A DNA stretch of 64,000 nt from an uncultured Agathobacter sp. (GCA_934359755.1 CAKRLV010000002.1:1-64000), one strand, 5' to 3'; positions 43,825-53,367 are shown, numbered from the stretch's first letter. Numbers and translations: made by a program. The notes: generated by a model not told the origin, from the sequence alone.

Positions 43825-44883
43825 TTATTCAGCTGTTTCATCCTTAGCATCATCTGCCGGAAGTTCCTCTTCATTCTCACTGTCTGCGTCATTTGAAAAA
43901 TAGTATTCTCTAACACGAGCATCTATCATATCACAGAACTCTGGATTTTCTCTAAGATATGTCTTCGCATTCTCACGTCCCTGTCCTATCTTATCACCCT
44001 CATACGCATACCACGCACCAGACTTGCTTATCAGACCAATATTCGTAGCAAGATCTATCAAATCGCCTTCTTTGGATATTCCCTCACCAAACATAATATC
44101 AAATTCAGCTTCCTTAAATGGTGGTGCAACCTTATTCTTTACTACCTTCACTCTGACATGGTTACCAACAACCTCACCAGCCTGCTTAAGTGCCTCTGTC
44201 CTTCTTACATCAAGACGTACTGATGAATAGAATTTAAGCGCACGGCCTCCTGTAGTAGTCTCAGGATTACCAAACATAATTCCAACTTTCTCACGCAGCT
44301 GATTGATAAATATAACAATACAATTAGATTTACTGATAACACCGGTAAGCTTTCGAAGTGCCTGACTCATAAGTCTGGCCTGAAGACCAACATGAGAATC
44401 TCCCATATCGCCATCAATCTCAGCCTTCGGTACAAGTGCAGCAACTGAATCAACTACAACAATATCCACTGCTCCGGAACGTACCATAGTCTCTGTAATC
44501 TCAAGCGCCTGCTCTCCACAATCTGGCTGTGATATATAAAGATTATCAATATCAACACCTATCTTCTTCGCATATACTGGATCTAATGCATGCTCCGCGT
44601 CAATGAAACCTGCAATTCCACCTCTCTTCTGTGCCTCTGCCACGCAATGAAGAGCAACTGTAGTCTTACCAGAAGACTCTGGTCCATATATCTCTATAAT
44701 TCTTCCCTTTGGAAGTCCTCCAAGTCCTAACGCTATATCAAGACTAAGTGAACCTGTAGGAATAGTCTCGACGTTCATATTCGCAGAATTGTCACCCAGC
44801 TTCATAACTGAGCCCTTACCGTACTGCTTCTCTATCTGTGCAATTGCTGCATCTAATGCTTTTAATTTATCTTCTTTAGCCAT
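43825..44883 (-). CDS. recA: Recombinase RecA
   Basis: A 352-residue ATPase for strand exchange and LexA cleavage. Walker A is GPESSGKTT at 67-75, Walker B IVVVDSVAALVP near 142; loop regions GDSHVGLQARLMSQALRK and INQLREKVGIMFGNPETTTGG (in two parts: INQLREKVGIM, FGNPETTTGG) are intact. C-terminus is acidic. ATG 44883 has AAGGAGACATT upstream; the frame extends to 44907, but that would start inside the LexA box. recX follows. Confidence 0.98.
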   Translation of the reverse strand: MAKEDKLKALDAAIAQIEKQYGKGSVMKLGDNSANMNVETIPTGSLSLDIALGLGGLPKGRIIEIYGPESSGKTTVALHCVAEAQKRGGIAGFIDAEHALDPVYAKKIGVDIDNLYISQPDCGEQALEITETMVRSGAVDIVVVDSVAALVPKAEIDGDMGDSHVGLQARLMSQALRKLTGVISKSNCIVIFINQLREKVGIMFGNPETTTGGRALKFYSSVRLDVRRTEALKQAGEVVGNHVRVKVVKNKVAPPFKEAEFDIMFGEGISKEGDLIDLATNIGLISKSGAWYAYEGDKIGQGRENAKTYLRENPEFCDMIDARVREYYFSNDADSENEEELPADDAKDETAE

Positions 44884-44900
44884 AATGTCTCCTTCATGTA

Positions 44901-44914
44901 CGAACATTTGTTCG
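44901..44914 (-). promoter_or_regulatory. LexA (DinR) box of recA
   Basis: CGAACATTTGTTCG is a perfect palindromic match to the Gram-positive SOS box. It lies between the -10 element and the recA start, where bound LexA would block transcription. recA and recX should thus be DNA-damage inducible. Confidence 0.93.
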
Positions 44915-44927
44915 TTTCGTTGTTATA

Positions 44928-44956
44928 ATAGTATTACACTTTGATTTTCTTGTCAA
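44928..44956 (-). promoter_or_regulatory. recA promoter
   Basis: On the minus strand: TTGACA (44951-44956), a 17-base spacer and TACTAT (44928-44933). The LexA box lies 13 bases downstream. Confidence 0.85.
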
Positions 44957-45017
44957 TATAAAATTTTAAAAATGGGGATTTATTTAGAAAAAAGATAGTG
45001 CCTGGACTGTAAAAAAG

Positions 45018-45046
45018 ACAGCTGCACCAAGCAACTGCCTTAATTA
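45018..45046 (-). terminator. Terminator of trxA
   Basis: GGCAGTTG and CAGCTGTC (minus strand) pair with two G-U pairs around CTTGGTG, followed by TTTTTT. Confidence 0.8.
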
Positions 45047-45063
45047 TATATTTTTATATTTTA

Positions 45064-45387
45064 CTAGTCAATAAGTGTATTTAAGAAATTTACAATTGTT
45101 TCTTCATTCTGTAAGCCAATCATTCTCTCCTGGAACATTCCAAATTTCATAAATACAAGAGTTGGTATACTTGCAATTCTGTACTCCATAGCAATCCCTG
45201 GCTGCTCGTCCACATTAACCTTGCATACTTTTATCTTGTCGCCCATCTCTGCCGCAACTTTATCAAGTACAGGTGACTGCATCTTACATGGTCCGCACCA
45301 TGTCGCCCAGAAATCAATTACGACTGGAATTTTAGATGCAAGCACTTCCTGTTCAAAATTGTCTTTAGTCAATTCTACTATTGCCAT
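45064..45387 (-). CDS. trxA: Thioredoxin
   Basis: A 107-residue cytosolic thioredoxin with active site WATWCGPCK (Cys31, Cys34), the cis-Pro in IASIPTLVFMKFG, and the standard fold. It reduces protein disulfides using thioredoxin reductase. It starts 20 bases after prfC and may be co-transcribed with it. AGGAGGAGAACT precedes the ATG. Confidence 0.96.
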   Translation of the reverse strand: MAIVELTKDNFEQEVLASKIPVVIDFWATWCGPCKMQSPVLDKVAAEMGDKIKVCKVNVDEQPGIAMEYRIASIPTLVFMKFGMFQERMIGLQNEETIVNFLNTLID

Positions 45388-45407
45388 AGTTCTCCTCCTA
45401 TCACTAA

Positions 45408-47000
45408 TTAATTTCTACTGAACTCTTCAAGAACAAGGTTCTCATTTCTATCAAGAGTCATGCCAACGCTCCATTCGTTTACAAAAATAAGAAGTGGATT
45501 TCCCTTCATATCTATTACCTTCTTCATGTCAGAAGTTCCAACAATATCATCTACATTTATCTCGTCCTTATTCGCAATCCAGCGGATATGCTCATATGGA
45601 AGATTCTCAAGTCTGATTTCAACATTATACTCTTTCTCAAGTCTGAACTTGAGGACATCAAACTGAAGAACACCTACTACACCTACTATGATTTCCTCCA
45701 TTCCACCTTTATATTCCTGGAAAATCTGGATGGCACCTTCCTGTGCAATCTGTGTAACGCCTTTAACAAACTGCTTTCTCTTCATAGAATCTACAAGACG
45801 TACTCTCGCAAAATGTTCAGGTGCGAATGTTGGAATTCCTTCATATCTGTATTTTTCTTTGGCAGTGGTGAGTGTATCACCAATTGAATATATACCTGGA
45901 TCAAATATTCCTATTATATCTCCTGCATATGCCTCATCCACCATCTTACGCTCATCTGCCATCATCTGTTGCGGCTGCGCAAGCTTTAATGATTTCTGTC
46001 CCTGCACATGGTATACTTCCATTCCAGCTGTGAATTTTCCTGAGCAAATTCTCATAAATGCTATTCTATCTCTGTGATTTTTGTTCATATTTGCCTGAAT
46101 TTTAAATACAAAAGCTGAAAAATCTTCTGAAAATGGATCAATCATTCCTGCATCAGACTTACGCGCTGTAGGTGCATATGTCATCTGAAGAAAATGCTGC
46201 AAGAATGTCTCTACACCAAAGTTTGTAAGTGCAGAACCAAAAAATACAGGTGATAACTCTCCCTTTGTTACCATATCAATATCAAATTCAGCACTTGCTC
46301 CATCAAGCAATTCTATTTCATCATCAAGCTTGTTCTTAAAATCTTCACCAATCTCATCAATGAGGGCTGGATCATCTATATCAATATTTTTCTCAGAGCC
46401 CTCTTTTGTACCTTTAAGTGTATCAGCAAACGTCATAACCTTTCTGGTATTTCTATCATACACTCCTTTAAATTCTTTTCCAGAACCAATTGGCCAGTTT
46501 ATAGGACATGTAGCAATTCCAAGTTCTTTTTCAATATCATCCAAAAGTTCAAATGTATCGTTTGCATCACGATCCATCTTATTGATAAATGTAAAAATTG
46601 GAATATGTCGCATAACACATACTTTAAAGAGCTTACGCGTCTGTGCCTCTACACCCTTGCTTGCATCTATAACCATTACTGCTGAATCAGCCGCCATAAG
46701 TGTTCTGTAAGTATCTTCTGAGAAGTCCTGATGTCCTGGCGTATCGAGGATATTTATACAGTAACCATCATAATTAAACTGAAGTACCGATGATGTAACT
46801 GAAATACCTCTTTGCTTCTCTATCTCCATCCAGTCAGAGACCGCATGTCTTGCTGTAGCTTTTCCTTTAACTGAACCTGCTAAATTTATTGCACCTCCAT
46901 ATAAAAGAAACTTCTCTGTAAGTGTAGTCTTACCAGCATCGGGATGCGAAATGATGGCAAATGTACGTCTTTTTTCTATTTCTTCTCTTAAGTTTCCCAC
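45408..47000 (-). CDS. prfC: Peptide chain release factor 3
   Basis: A 530-residue translational GTPase that recycles RF1 and RF2. G1 is SHPDAGKTTLTEKFL near 19, G2 RGISVTSSV, G3 ILDTPGHQDFSEDTYR near 85 and G4 FINKMDRDANDT near 137; domain II and the RF3-specific C-terminus follow. I start it at GTG 47000, with GGAGG eight bases upstream; the frame extends to TTG 47015, which lies on that ribosome-binding site. Confidence 0.95.
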   Translation of the reverse strand: MGNLREEIEKRRTFAIISHPDAGKTTLTEKFLLYGGAINLAGSVKGKATARHAVSDWMEIEKQRGISVTSSVLQFNYDGYCINILDTPGHQDFSEDTYRTLMAADSAVMVIDASKGVEAQTRKLFKVCVMRHIPIFTFINKMDRDANDTFELLDDIEKELGIATCPINWPIGSGKEFKGVYDRNTRKVMTFADTLKGTKEGSEKNIDIDDPALIDEIGEDFKNKLDDEIELLDGASAEFDIDMVTKGELSPVFFGSALTNFGVETFLQHFLQMTYAPTARKSDAGMIDPFSEDFSAFVFKIQANMNKNHRDRIAFMRICSGKFTAGMEVYHVQGQKSLKLAQPQQMMADERKMVDEAYAGDIIGIFDPGIYSIGDTLTTAKEKYRYEGIPTFAPEHFARVRLVDSMKRKQFVKGVTQIAQEGAIQIFQEYKGGMEEIIVGVVGVLQFDVLKFRLEKEYNVEIRLENLPYEHIRWIANKDEINVDDIVGTSDMKKVIDMKGNPLLIFVNEWSVGMTLDRNENLVLEEFSRN

Positions 47001-47082
47001 TAGTATATCCTCCAAAAAAATTTCGAACTATAGTATAGCCTAGTTTTGTTATATTTTCAATGTTATTCTACTATTTACGTTT

Positions 47083-47673
47083 TTAGTCTAGGGTTGTAAT
47101 TACAATTTTATCTGCCGCAACCCCTGTTTTTCTCTTCACAATATCTTCAACCTGCGCCATCTTTGCCTCTGTCACCTCTCCCATATCAAGAACGACATCA
47201 CAGCCTTCATTCGTTATGCTTACCACAACATTTTTAAACCCTTTCGCTTCAAGCATCATCTCTGCATCAGCTTCCTTCTCAGCCAATTCTGTAATTTCAA
47301 CCATCGAATCAACAGCCTCCTGCTTTTGCTTCTCCGTAATGCTCTCATTATTTATTATCTCCAATAACGATTCTTTATTTTTAGATCTGACCTGCTCTCT
47401 GTTCAGCTTAACCTCAGCCGCAAAATCAGCCCCCTTTGCATCTGCACTTGTAAGTACAGTTTCCCCTGGATTGTCAATCACTTCTGTATCTGTAATCTCT
47501 GTCCCTGCAACTGCATTATTCTCGTCCTGAATTTCATTTACGGTAGCTACATCTTTATCTCCTTTATCGAACCTGCCATTTTCTTTATAGTCATAACTTA
47601 CGTATCCCACAACTGCTAAAAGAAGTGCAAGTGTTGTAATAATTACCTGATTTTTATGTACCATTTTTTTCAC
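47083..47673 (-). CDS. spoIIIAH: Stage III sporulation protein AH
   Basis: The 196-residue mother-cell membrane protein has one helix near 9-25 and an extracellular YscJ/FliF-like ring-building domain near 95-195 (LNREQVRSKNKESLLEIINN, KGFKNVVVSITNEGCDVVLD). With forespore SpoIIQ it forms the channel across the two membranes. GTG start at 47673 has GGAGGATGAACA upstream. Last gene of spoIIIA. Confidence 0.93.
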   Translation of the reverse strand: MKKMVHKNQVIITTLALLLAVVGYVSYDYKENGRFDKGDKDVATVNEIQDENNAVAGTEITDTEVIDNPGETVLTSADAKGADFAAEVKLNREQVRSKNKESLLEIINNESITEKQKQEAVDSMVEITELAEKEADAEMMLEAKGFKNVVVSITNEGCDVVLDMGEVTEAKMAQVEDIVKRKTGVAADKIVITTLD

Positions 47674-47684
47674 TGTTCATCCTC

Positions 47685-48071
47685 CTACAACGACATTTTT
47701 ACTATTTTTATCTTATGCACCTCTACATCAAATAATGCCATAACTACATCTAAAATATTTTTATCTATTGTGGCTTTTCCTGCCCCCTGTGCTACCACAA
47801 CAACACCTTCCACTTTACTTCTTTCTTCCGAAAACATTCCAGAAGGCTCACTTTCTTTAGTAATCATTACTTTTACCTTCCCCACCCCCTCCATATTTTC
47901 CAGTACTGTTTTTAGTTTTTCTTCATCTGATGTCAGATTTTTCTCACTTGTTTTAGCAGCCGATGTAAACTGACTTCCTGTAGGCACTGCTATTACAAGC
48001 AAAAGCACACCTATTAGAACAATCACTATATAATCAGTCTTTTTCAGCTTTTTCTCTGAGAAAATCTTCAA
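47685..48071 (-). CDS. spoIIIAG: Stage III sporulation protein AG
   Basis: A single-helix membrane protein (IVIVLIGVLLLVIAVPTG) followed by an extracellular ring-forming domain with LKTVLENMEGVGKVKVMIT and VVVVAQGAGKATIDKNILD. It forms a large ring in the SpoIIIA-SpoIIQ complex. I prefer TTG 48071 as start because GGGGAGGTGGGATGG stands right before it, giving 128 residues. An ATG at 48107 with AGGAG closer by is the alternative and would enlarge the overlap with spoIIIAF. Confidence 0.88.
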   Translation of the reverse strand: MKIFSEKKLKKTDYIVIVLIGVLLLVIAVPTGSQFTSAAKTSEKNLTSDEEKLKTVLENMEGVGKVKVMITKESEPSGMFSEERSKVEGVVVVAQGAGKATIDKNILDVVMALFDVEVHKIKIVKMSL

Positions 48072-48315
48072 ACCATCCCACCTCCCCATTTTCATATTGG
48101 TAATCATTTATCTCCTGCTCAAAGACTTTCCAGCTTGCTATATAAGAGTTATCAACCTCAAAGTTTACAATTTGAAGTATAGTTTTCAATATCATCACAG
48201 ACATAAGTATTCCCACAAAGTATTTCATGTATTTCCTATATGACTCATTGGGTGCAATATATGAAATAAATATCAAAATAAACGAAACAAGAAAATACCC
48301 CTTTATATAATCCAT
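48034..48315 (-). CDS. spoIIIAF: Stage III sporulation protein AF, short form
   Basis: A 93-residue protein with two membrane helices (YFLVSFILIFISYIAP and MKYFVGILMSVMILKTIL) and a short charged tail. SpoIIIAF of Bacillus subtilis is about twice as long with a soluble ring-like domain after the helices; that domain is missing here. No frameshift is visible, since the AG frame begins before the AF stop. Start ATG 48315 has GAGGTGTGAAA upstream. Confidence 0.85.
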   Translation of the reverse strand: MDYIKGYFLVSFILIFISYIAPNESYRKYMKYFVGILMSVMILKTILQIVNFEVDNSYIASWKVFEQEINDYQYENGEVGWFEDFLREKAEKD

Positions 48316-48339
48316 TTTCACACCTCGCACACTGATTAG

Positions 48340-49485
48340 TTAGTACCCTGCCACACACACCATGGCTATTGATACAAAAAACAAAAGCATCGCATTCATA
48401 AGCAGATTAAGATATAATTCACCAGCACTTGCTATACTATGTATTCCGTCAACTATTCTTTTATCAGATATAGGCTGAAGAATTGCTGCAAGAACTTTAT
48501 ACGTCGCCGAAAAAATAAATACTTTAGCAATTGGAACCACAGTTATCAAAATTAGCAATATCAAAAGCGCAATTCCCACGCTATTTTTGACCAAAACTGC
48601 ACAACTTACAAATATCTCTCCTGATGCACCCGTCACCTTTCCAATTCCTGGAATCATAGAAATGCTTTTAAGAATAACATTATTACTTATTCTGTCTTTT
48701 GCCGAGCCAAGAATCGTCTGAATTCCGCCTATTCCGCCAACAAAGACTATCATCATCTTAAGAACAATCCGGATAGTCCGAAAGAGCATAGCTGCAAGCT
48801 TTGAAAATTGTTTATCCTCATATACATTATTTAAAAGTTCTATCAACACATAAATCTGTATTCCAGGAAGTACAAATACTTTAAGTCCCCACTCTAATAT
48901 GTAAAGCACCGCAACCATAAGAGAATAAAAGGCGGCAGCATTTGATATATTTCCCGTTAACACAAGTGTTGTTGCATACGCAGGAACTACAGCCGACAAA
49001 AAATTAATAATACCTGATATTCCATTTACCACGACCTCACCAATCACCGAAAATGCACCAAGAAGCATAGTCATAAGCGCCGTATATATCATAAAAAAGC
49101 TTATATCTGATATATAACCACCACGTCCCGCAGTAATTTTGTTAAATATGATAAATACAATAATAAGTGACAACATGGATACAATAGTTTTTTTTATTGA
49201 AGCAAATTCGTATAGAAAAATATCATATACATATTCGCATATATAGCTTGCGATATTCTTATCACCGTTTACTATCTTATGGACAAGTTCGGTAAAAGAT
49301 ATCCTTGAAGAAACATATTGCTCCACATAGCCGTCAGCCTTCTCATAATCTGCCATTGATATCACCTCATCTATCAGTTCCTTTGTTGCAGTCTCTGTAT
49401 CTGATGCAAATATTTTTATTGGAAAGCAAAGCATAAAAATAATTACAAGTACTATAATTACCAGCTTTTTTCTTTTCTTCACCAT
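48340..49485 (-). CDS. spoIIIAE: Stage III sporulation protein AE
   Basis: The 381-residue polytopic protein has an N-terminal signal-like helix and about seven further helices. GISGIINFLSAVVPAYATTL near 160, SVIGEVVVNG, and ISMIPGIGKVTGASGEIFVS near 280 are typical of the family. It is thought to be the membrane core or transporter of the SpoIIIA channel. It overlaps spoIIIAD by 7 bases. Confidence 0.93.
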   Translation of the reverse strand: MVKKRKKLVIIVLVIIFMLCFPIKIFASDTETATKELIDEVISMADYEKADGYVEQYVSSRISFTELVHKIVNGDKNIASYICEYVYDIFLYEFASIKKTIVSMLSLIIVFIIFNKITAGRGGYISDISFFMIYTALMTMLLGAFSVIGEVVVNGISGIINFLSAVVPAYATTLVLTGNISNAAAFYSLMVAVLYILEWGLKVFVLPGIQIYVLIELLNNVYEDKQFSKLAAMLFRTIRIVLKMMIVFVGGIGGIQTILGSAKDRISNNVILKSISMIPGIGKVTGASGEIFVSCAVLVKNSVGIALLILLILITVVPIAKVFIFSATYKVLAAILQPISDKRIVDGIHSIASAGELYLNLLMNAMLLFFVSIAMVCVAGY

Positions 49486-49859
49486 AGCTTTTCTATTACC
49501 TCAACAAAATAATATAACCCCGGCAGGCTCATTACGACTATGCACAGTTTTGCAAATGTCTCTATCTGTGCTGCAATAGAATTGTATCCTGCATCTCTAC
49601 ATATATTGGATGAAATCTCTGCACAGTATGATACCCCTACCATCTTTATAAGCTGTGTAAAATAGATACTGTCCACTGGTAATTTTTCTACTATTTCCTT
49701 AACAAAATCAAATAGTGTTGTCACCTGCATAAGCACAAACACAAATATTATTCCACTTGCAGATATTCCAATAATCACAGCATATTCTGCCTTATTTTGT
49801 CTGACCATAAGCGCAAGAAGTGCTGCTACAATTCCTATCATACATATTCTTATCATCAC
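49479..49859 (-). CDS. spoIIIAD: Stage III sporulation protein AD
   Basis: A 126-residue protein with four hydrophobic helices. QLIKMVGVSYCAEISSNICR then DAGYNSIAAQIETFAKLCIV near 75-110 is the strongly conserved part of the family. It is a membrane component of the mother cell-to-forespore channel. Confidence 0.93.
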   Translation of the reverse strand: MMIRICMIGIVAALLALMVRQNKAEYAVIIGISASGIIFVFVLMQVTTLFDFVKEIVEKLPVDSIYFTQLIKMVGVSYCAEISSNICRDAGYNSIAAQIETFAKLCIVVMSLPGLYYFVEVIEKLW

Positions 49860-49868
49860 TTACTCCCG

Positions 49869-50069
49869 TCAGATATTAAACAATGTTTCCATAGCCGTAA
49901 ATATTTCTTTTATATATGGCACAATCCAAAATAATGCTATAAGAAGTCCTGCCAGGCTAAGTAGAAATGCCTGTTCCTCTCTGCCGCTATGCTTTAGTAT
50001 CTGACATAGAACTGTTACAATTATTCCAATTGCTGCTATTTTAAATATAATCGTAATTTCCATATACAC
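49869..50069 (-). CDS. spoIIIAC: Stage III sporulation protein AC
   Basis: This 66-residue protein has two membrane helices (IIFKIAAIGIIVTVLCQIL and AFLLSLAGLLIALFWIVPYI) joined by KHSGREEQ, the family pattern. It belongs with SpoIIIAD in the channel. Confidence 0.93.
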   Translation of the reverse strand: MYMEITIIFKIAAIGIIVTVLCQILKHSGREEQAFLLSLAGLLIALFWIVPYIKEIFTAMETLFNI

Positions 50070-50088
50070 CCTTCCAATAAGCTCTCTA

Positions 50089-50610
50089 TCACACCAGAAT
50101 AATCATCAAAAGTATGCCGCCAAATGCACTAAGTGGCATCACTATTTTCTTTTGTTCTTTTAATTTCAATTGTTCTTCACGCAGATTTTCATTAAACTGT
50201 TCTCTTATAATCTTCAAATCCCGATTCATTTGTAATCCGGTTTTTGCAAAAAACACTTCTCCCGCACGATACATTAGTTCCATCTGTATCTTGTCCATAC
50301 AAAGTTCATTTTTTCGCTCTGACACACATCTTATCCATGCCTCGTCACCAGTTGCGCAGATTCGACTTTCTAACACTTTTGCCATATCACCACAGATTGC
50401 TGCTATTTCTGTTTTTCCATCAGACATAATGTTAAAGAAATAAATAACCTTTCTTTTTTCCTTGACGAGCACATACACTGCCCGATTCAGAAGTTCTATC
50501 ATAGCTTTTATATTCTCAATTTTTCTTCTGTAATTATCACACCATGCACCAACAGCACCAGCGATTCCACACGCTATTGTAAATATTCCCATCAGCTTAA
50601 GCATAGGCAA
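50089..50610 (-). CDS. spoIIIAB: Stage III sporulation protein AB
   Basis: The 173-residue protein has an N-terminal helix, a cytosolic helical domain (DNYRRKIENIKAMIELLNRA; FNENLREEQLKLKEQKKIV) and a C-terminal helix ending GILLMIILV. It resembles GspF-type platform proteins and works with the ATPase SpoIIIAA. Its start overlaps spoIIIAA by 19 bases. Confidence 0.92.
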   Translation of the reverse strand: MPMLKLMGIFTIACGIAGAVGAWCDNYRRKIENIKAMIELLNRAVYVLVKEKRKVIYFFNIMSDGKTEIAAICGDMAKVLESRICATGDEAWIRCVSERKNELCMDKIQMELMYRAGEVFFAKTGLQMNRDLKIIREQFNENLREEQLKLKEQKKIVMPLSAFGGILLMIILV

Positions 50611-51452
50611 TTACCGTTACTGTCATATACAGTAAATAATCTTACTCTATTTTCATTCTCACTTAGAAAAATCACTCTCTCTACAAATCGTTTTTCTATC
50701 ATTTTCCATATGTATTTCTTTTGCCTAAGTTCATCTATATCTCCTGCATGTACAGTTCCTATGAATTTCACGCCCGAATTCATTATCTGCTCTATTGCAT
50801 AATAATCATCTCTTTCACCAATCTCATCAACTGCAATTATCTGTGGCGACATAGAACGCAAAAGCATCATCATCCCCTTTGATTTAGAACAATTATCCAT
50901 CACATCACTTCGTGGACCTAAATCATTCTGCGGAACCCCAAATTCTGCCGCTCCAATCTCAGAACGTTCATCAACTACACCGACTTTAAATTCCATTGAC
51001 AAATTCCTGACACAGTCACGAAGATATGTCGTCTTTCCTATTCCCGGTCCCGATACGATAAGCGTATTATAAATAAGACCTGCATTTTTAATATAATCAA
51101 GCATCTGTTTGCTACAACCTATAAACTGTCTTGCAATTCTTATATTCAGTGCTGTAATATCCATTCCTCCGTCTTCGTTTATTGCCCCTGCTACTCCGAT
51201 TCGATTGCCCCCCTCCAATGTAAAATATCCTTTTTTTATCTGTTCTTCATATGCAAAAAAAGAATAGTCTGTAAGAAAATTTATAATTTCTTCCATCTTC
51301 TGTACAGAAATCTTTTCCCCGAACCTGTCGTTCATAGGCAAAAGTTCTATCTGCTGTCCCACCCTTATCCTTATCTCCTCAATATCTGTACCATGACGCC
51401 TTCTTGCTATTTCATCTCTTATATATGCTGGCAAATATTCAATCACTTCCAC
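50592..51452 (-). CDS. spoIIIAA: Stage III sporulation protein AA (secretion ATPase-like)
   Basis: An ATPase of the mother-cell cytosol that may power the SpoIIIA channel. Walker A is VSGPGIGKTTYLRDC near 142 and the acidic box IIAVDEIGERDDY near 214. I start it at GTG 51452, which has AGGAG with good spacing and gives 286 residues. The frame opens at ATG 51479, but that codon lies in the 3' arm of the argS terminator, so a start there is unlikely. First gene of the spoIIIA operon; no clear sigma-E promoter was identified. Confidence 0.93.
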   Translation of the reverse strand: MEVIEYLPAYIRDEIARRRHGTDIEEIRIRVGQQIELLPMNDRFGEKISVQKMEEIINFLTDYSFFAYEEQIKKGYFTLEGGNRIGVAGAINEDGGMDITALNIRIARQFIGCSKQMLDYIKNAGLIYNTLIVSGPGIGKTTYLRDCVRNLSMEFKVGVVDERSEIGAAEFGVPQNDLGPRSDVMDNCSKSKGMMMLLRSMSPQIIAVDEIGERDDYYAIEQIMNSGVKFIGTVHAGDIDELRQKKYIWKMIEKRFVERVIFLSENENRVRLFTVYDSNGNCLCLS

Positions 51453-51466
51453 ATCTTTTCTCCTCA

Positions 51467-51501
51467 CAAAAAAAGTCATAGGCTAAATTCGCCTATGACT
51501 T
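51467..51501 (-). terminator. Terminator of argS, abutting spoIIIAA
   Basis: AAGTCATAGGC (51473-51483) and GCCTATGACTT (51491-51501) form a perfect 11-bp stem, with seven T residues on the minus strand. It ends about 15 bases before the spoIIIAA start. Confidence 0.93.
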
Positions 51502-51573
51502 ATATATATGACTTGTCTTATATTTTATTACTAAATATTTGTAAAGCTTTTAAATAATAGAAAACATCTAATC

Positions 51574-53367
51574 CTACATTCTCTCTGGTGCTGAGAATCC
51601 AAGCACATCTATGCACACCTCAAGTATCGACTTGGTAAGCATCAACAATGCTATATATGATTGCTGGACTTCCTTGTTCTCTTCAGCAAGAATCTTTGTG
51701 TCATGATAAAATCCATTAAATGCATTCGCAAGTTCATAGATATATGCACAAATCTTGTGTGGTGCTGACTCTTCATATGCATTCTCAATCATAGCATTAA
51801 ACTTTGAAAGAACAAGCATAAGGTTCTTCTCTCCTGCTGAATCAGGCTTTAGGATATTATCCTTTATTGATTCAATACTTCCACCATTTGCCACGTATTT
51901 GTTAAGGATTGACTTAATACGCACAATTGTATAAAGGATATAAGGTCCTGTATTTCCCTCAAATGAAGTAAATCTCTCTGTATCGAATATATAGTCTTTG
52001 CCAGCCTGATTCGAGAGGTCACCATACTTGATTGCTGCTAAAGCTATAGTCTTCGCTGTATTGATAGCTTCCTCTTTATCAATTTCAAGATCCTGCTTTG
52101 ATTTCTGGTTCTCTTCTATTTTCTTAAGCATCTCTTCATTAACACCTGATACAAGATACTCAAGACGCATTACTCCACCATCACGGGTCTTAAATGGTTT
52201 GCCATCTTTGCCATTCATAGTTCCAAATCCTATGAATTTAAGCTGCATATCGTCATTTACTATTCCTGTTTTTCTAGCACAACGGAACACCTGTATAAAG
52301 TGAAGTTCCTGTCTCTTATCTGCAAGATAAATAACTTCATCAGGATTATTCTCCTTTACACGCATGACAAGTGTCGCGAGGTCTGTTGTACTGTACAAAG
52401 AAGCTCCATCTGACTTAAGGATAATACATGGAGGAATCTCTTTTGCATCGGAATCCTCTTTTACATCTACTACAAGCGCACCTTCACTTGTGTATGCATA
52501 TCCGTCATTTTTCATCTTTTCAACCATATCCGGAATAAATGGCTGGGCATCAGATTCACCCTTCCATAATTCAAATGAAACATTCAGATTAGCATAGTTC
52601 TTCTTGAGGTCTGTAACTGATACATTCAAAATATGCTCAAGCAAAACCCTATATCCTTTACGTCCATGCTGCAATTCATTCGTAGCCTGTAATGCAGCCT
52701 CTTTATATGCCTCATCCTCTTTGGATTTTCCGCTTGCACATGGATAAATCTCTTCAAGTTCAGATATTGTAAAAGGTGCTTCTTTTGGATACTCACCATC
52801 GTAATTCTCGTCGAAATATACTAAATCCGGCTTGCGCTCTTTAAGTTCCGTGATGATAAGTCCCATCTGAAGTCCCCAATCACCGAGATGAACATCTCCT
52901 ATCATGTTGTGACCCATGAATTTACCTATTCGCTTTACACTCTCACCGATTATTGCTGAACGAAGATGTCCTACATGTAATGGCTTTGCGACATTTGGTC
53001 CGCCATAATCTACAATAATAGTCTTAGGATTCTTGGCTTTATCACATCCAAATCTTCCGTCATCTTCCTGCATCTTATTGAGATAATCTGCAAGGTATGT
53101 ATCATCTATCTTCAAATTGAGGAATCCAGGCTTTACAGATTCTACCATAGAAAACATTGAATTGTCTGAAAGAGAAGCTGCAACTTTGTCTGAAATCATA
53201 AATGGTGCACAATGATACTCCTTTGCTGCGGCCATTGCCCCATTACACTGATATTCGCACAGGTCTGGTCTGTTGGATAATGTAACCTTTCCATATTTTG
53301 CATCATATCCTTCAGTGACAAATGCATTTGTCACTTCATCAGTAATTAAATCAATTAATTTCTTCAT
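51574..53367 (-). CDS. argS: Arginyl-tRNA synthetase
   Basis: A 597-residue class I synthetase. The N-terminal tRNA-contacting domain precedes the HIGH-type element VAKPLHVGHLRSAIIGESV near 121, and the DALR anticodon domain closes the protein (GPYILYTIVRIKSILNKY near 480). The usual KMSK loop region reads FGTMNGKDGKPFKTRDGG. Start ATG 53367 has GGAGGAATT upstream; the frame extends to 53436 without a better site. No T-box leader is visible in the short space to sigG. Confidence 0.96.
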   Translation of the reverse strand: MKKLIDLITDEVTNAFVTEGYDAKYGKVTLSNRPDLCEYQCNGAMAAAKEYHCAPFMISDKVAASLSDNSMFSMVESVKPGFLNLKIDDTYLADYLNKMQEDDGRFGCDKAKNPKTIIVDYGGPNVAKPLHVGHLRSAIIGESVKRIGKFMGHNMIGDVHLGDWGLQMGLIITELKERKPDLVYFDENYDGEYPKEAPFTISELEEIYPCASGKSKEDEAYKEAALQATNELQHGRKGYRVLLEHILNVSVTDLKKNYANLNVSFELWKGESDAQPFIPDMVEKMKNDGYAYTSEGALVVDVKEDSDAKEIPPCIILKSDGASLYSTTDLATLVMRVKENNPDEVIYLADKRQELHFIQVFRCARKTGIVNDDMQLKFIGFGTMNGKDGKPFKTRDGGVMRLEYLVSGVNEEMLKKIEENQKSKQDLEIDKEEAINTAKTIALAAIKYGDLSNQAGKDYIFDTERFTSFEGNTGPYILYTIVRIKSILNKYVANGGSIESIKDNILKPDSAGEKNLMLVLSKFNAMIENAYEESAPHKICAYIYELANAFNGFYHDTKILAEENKEVQQSYIALLMLTKSILEVCIDVLGFSAPERM

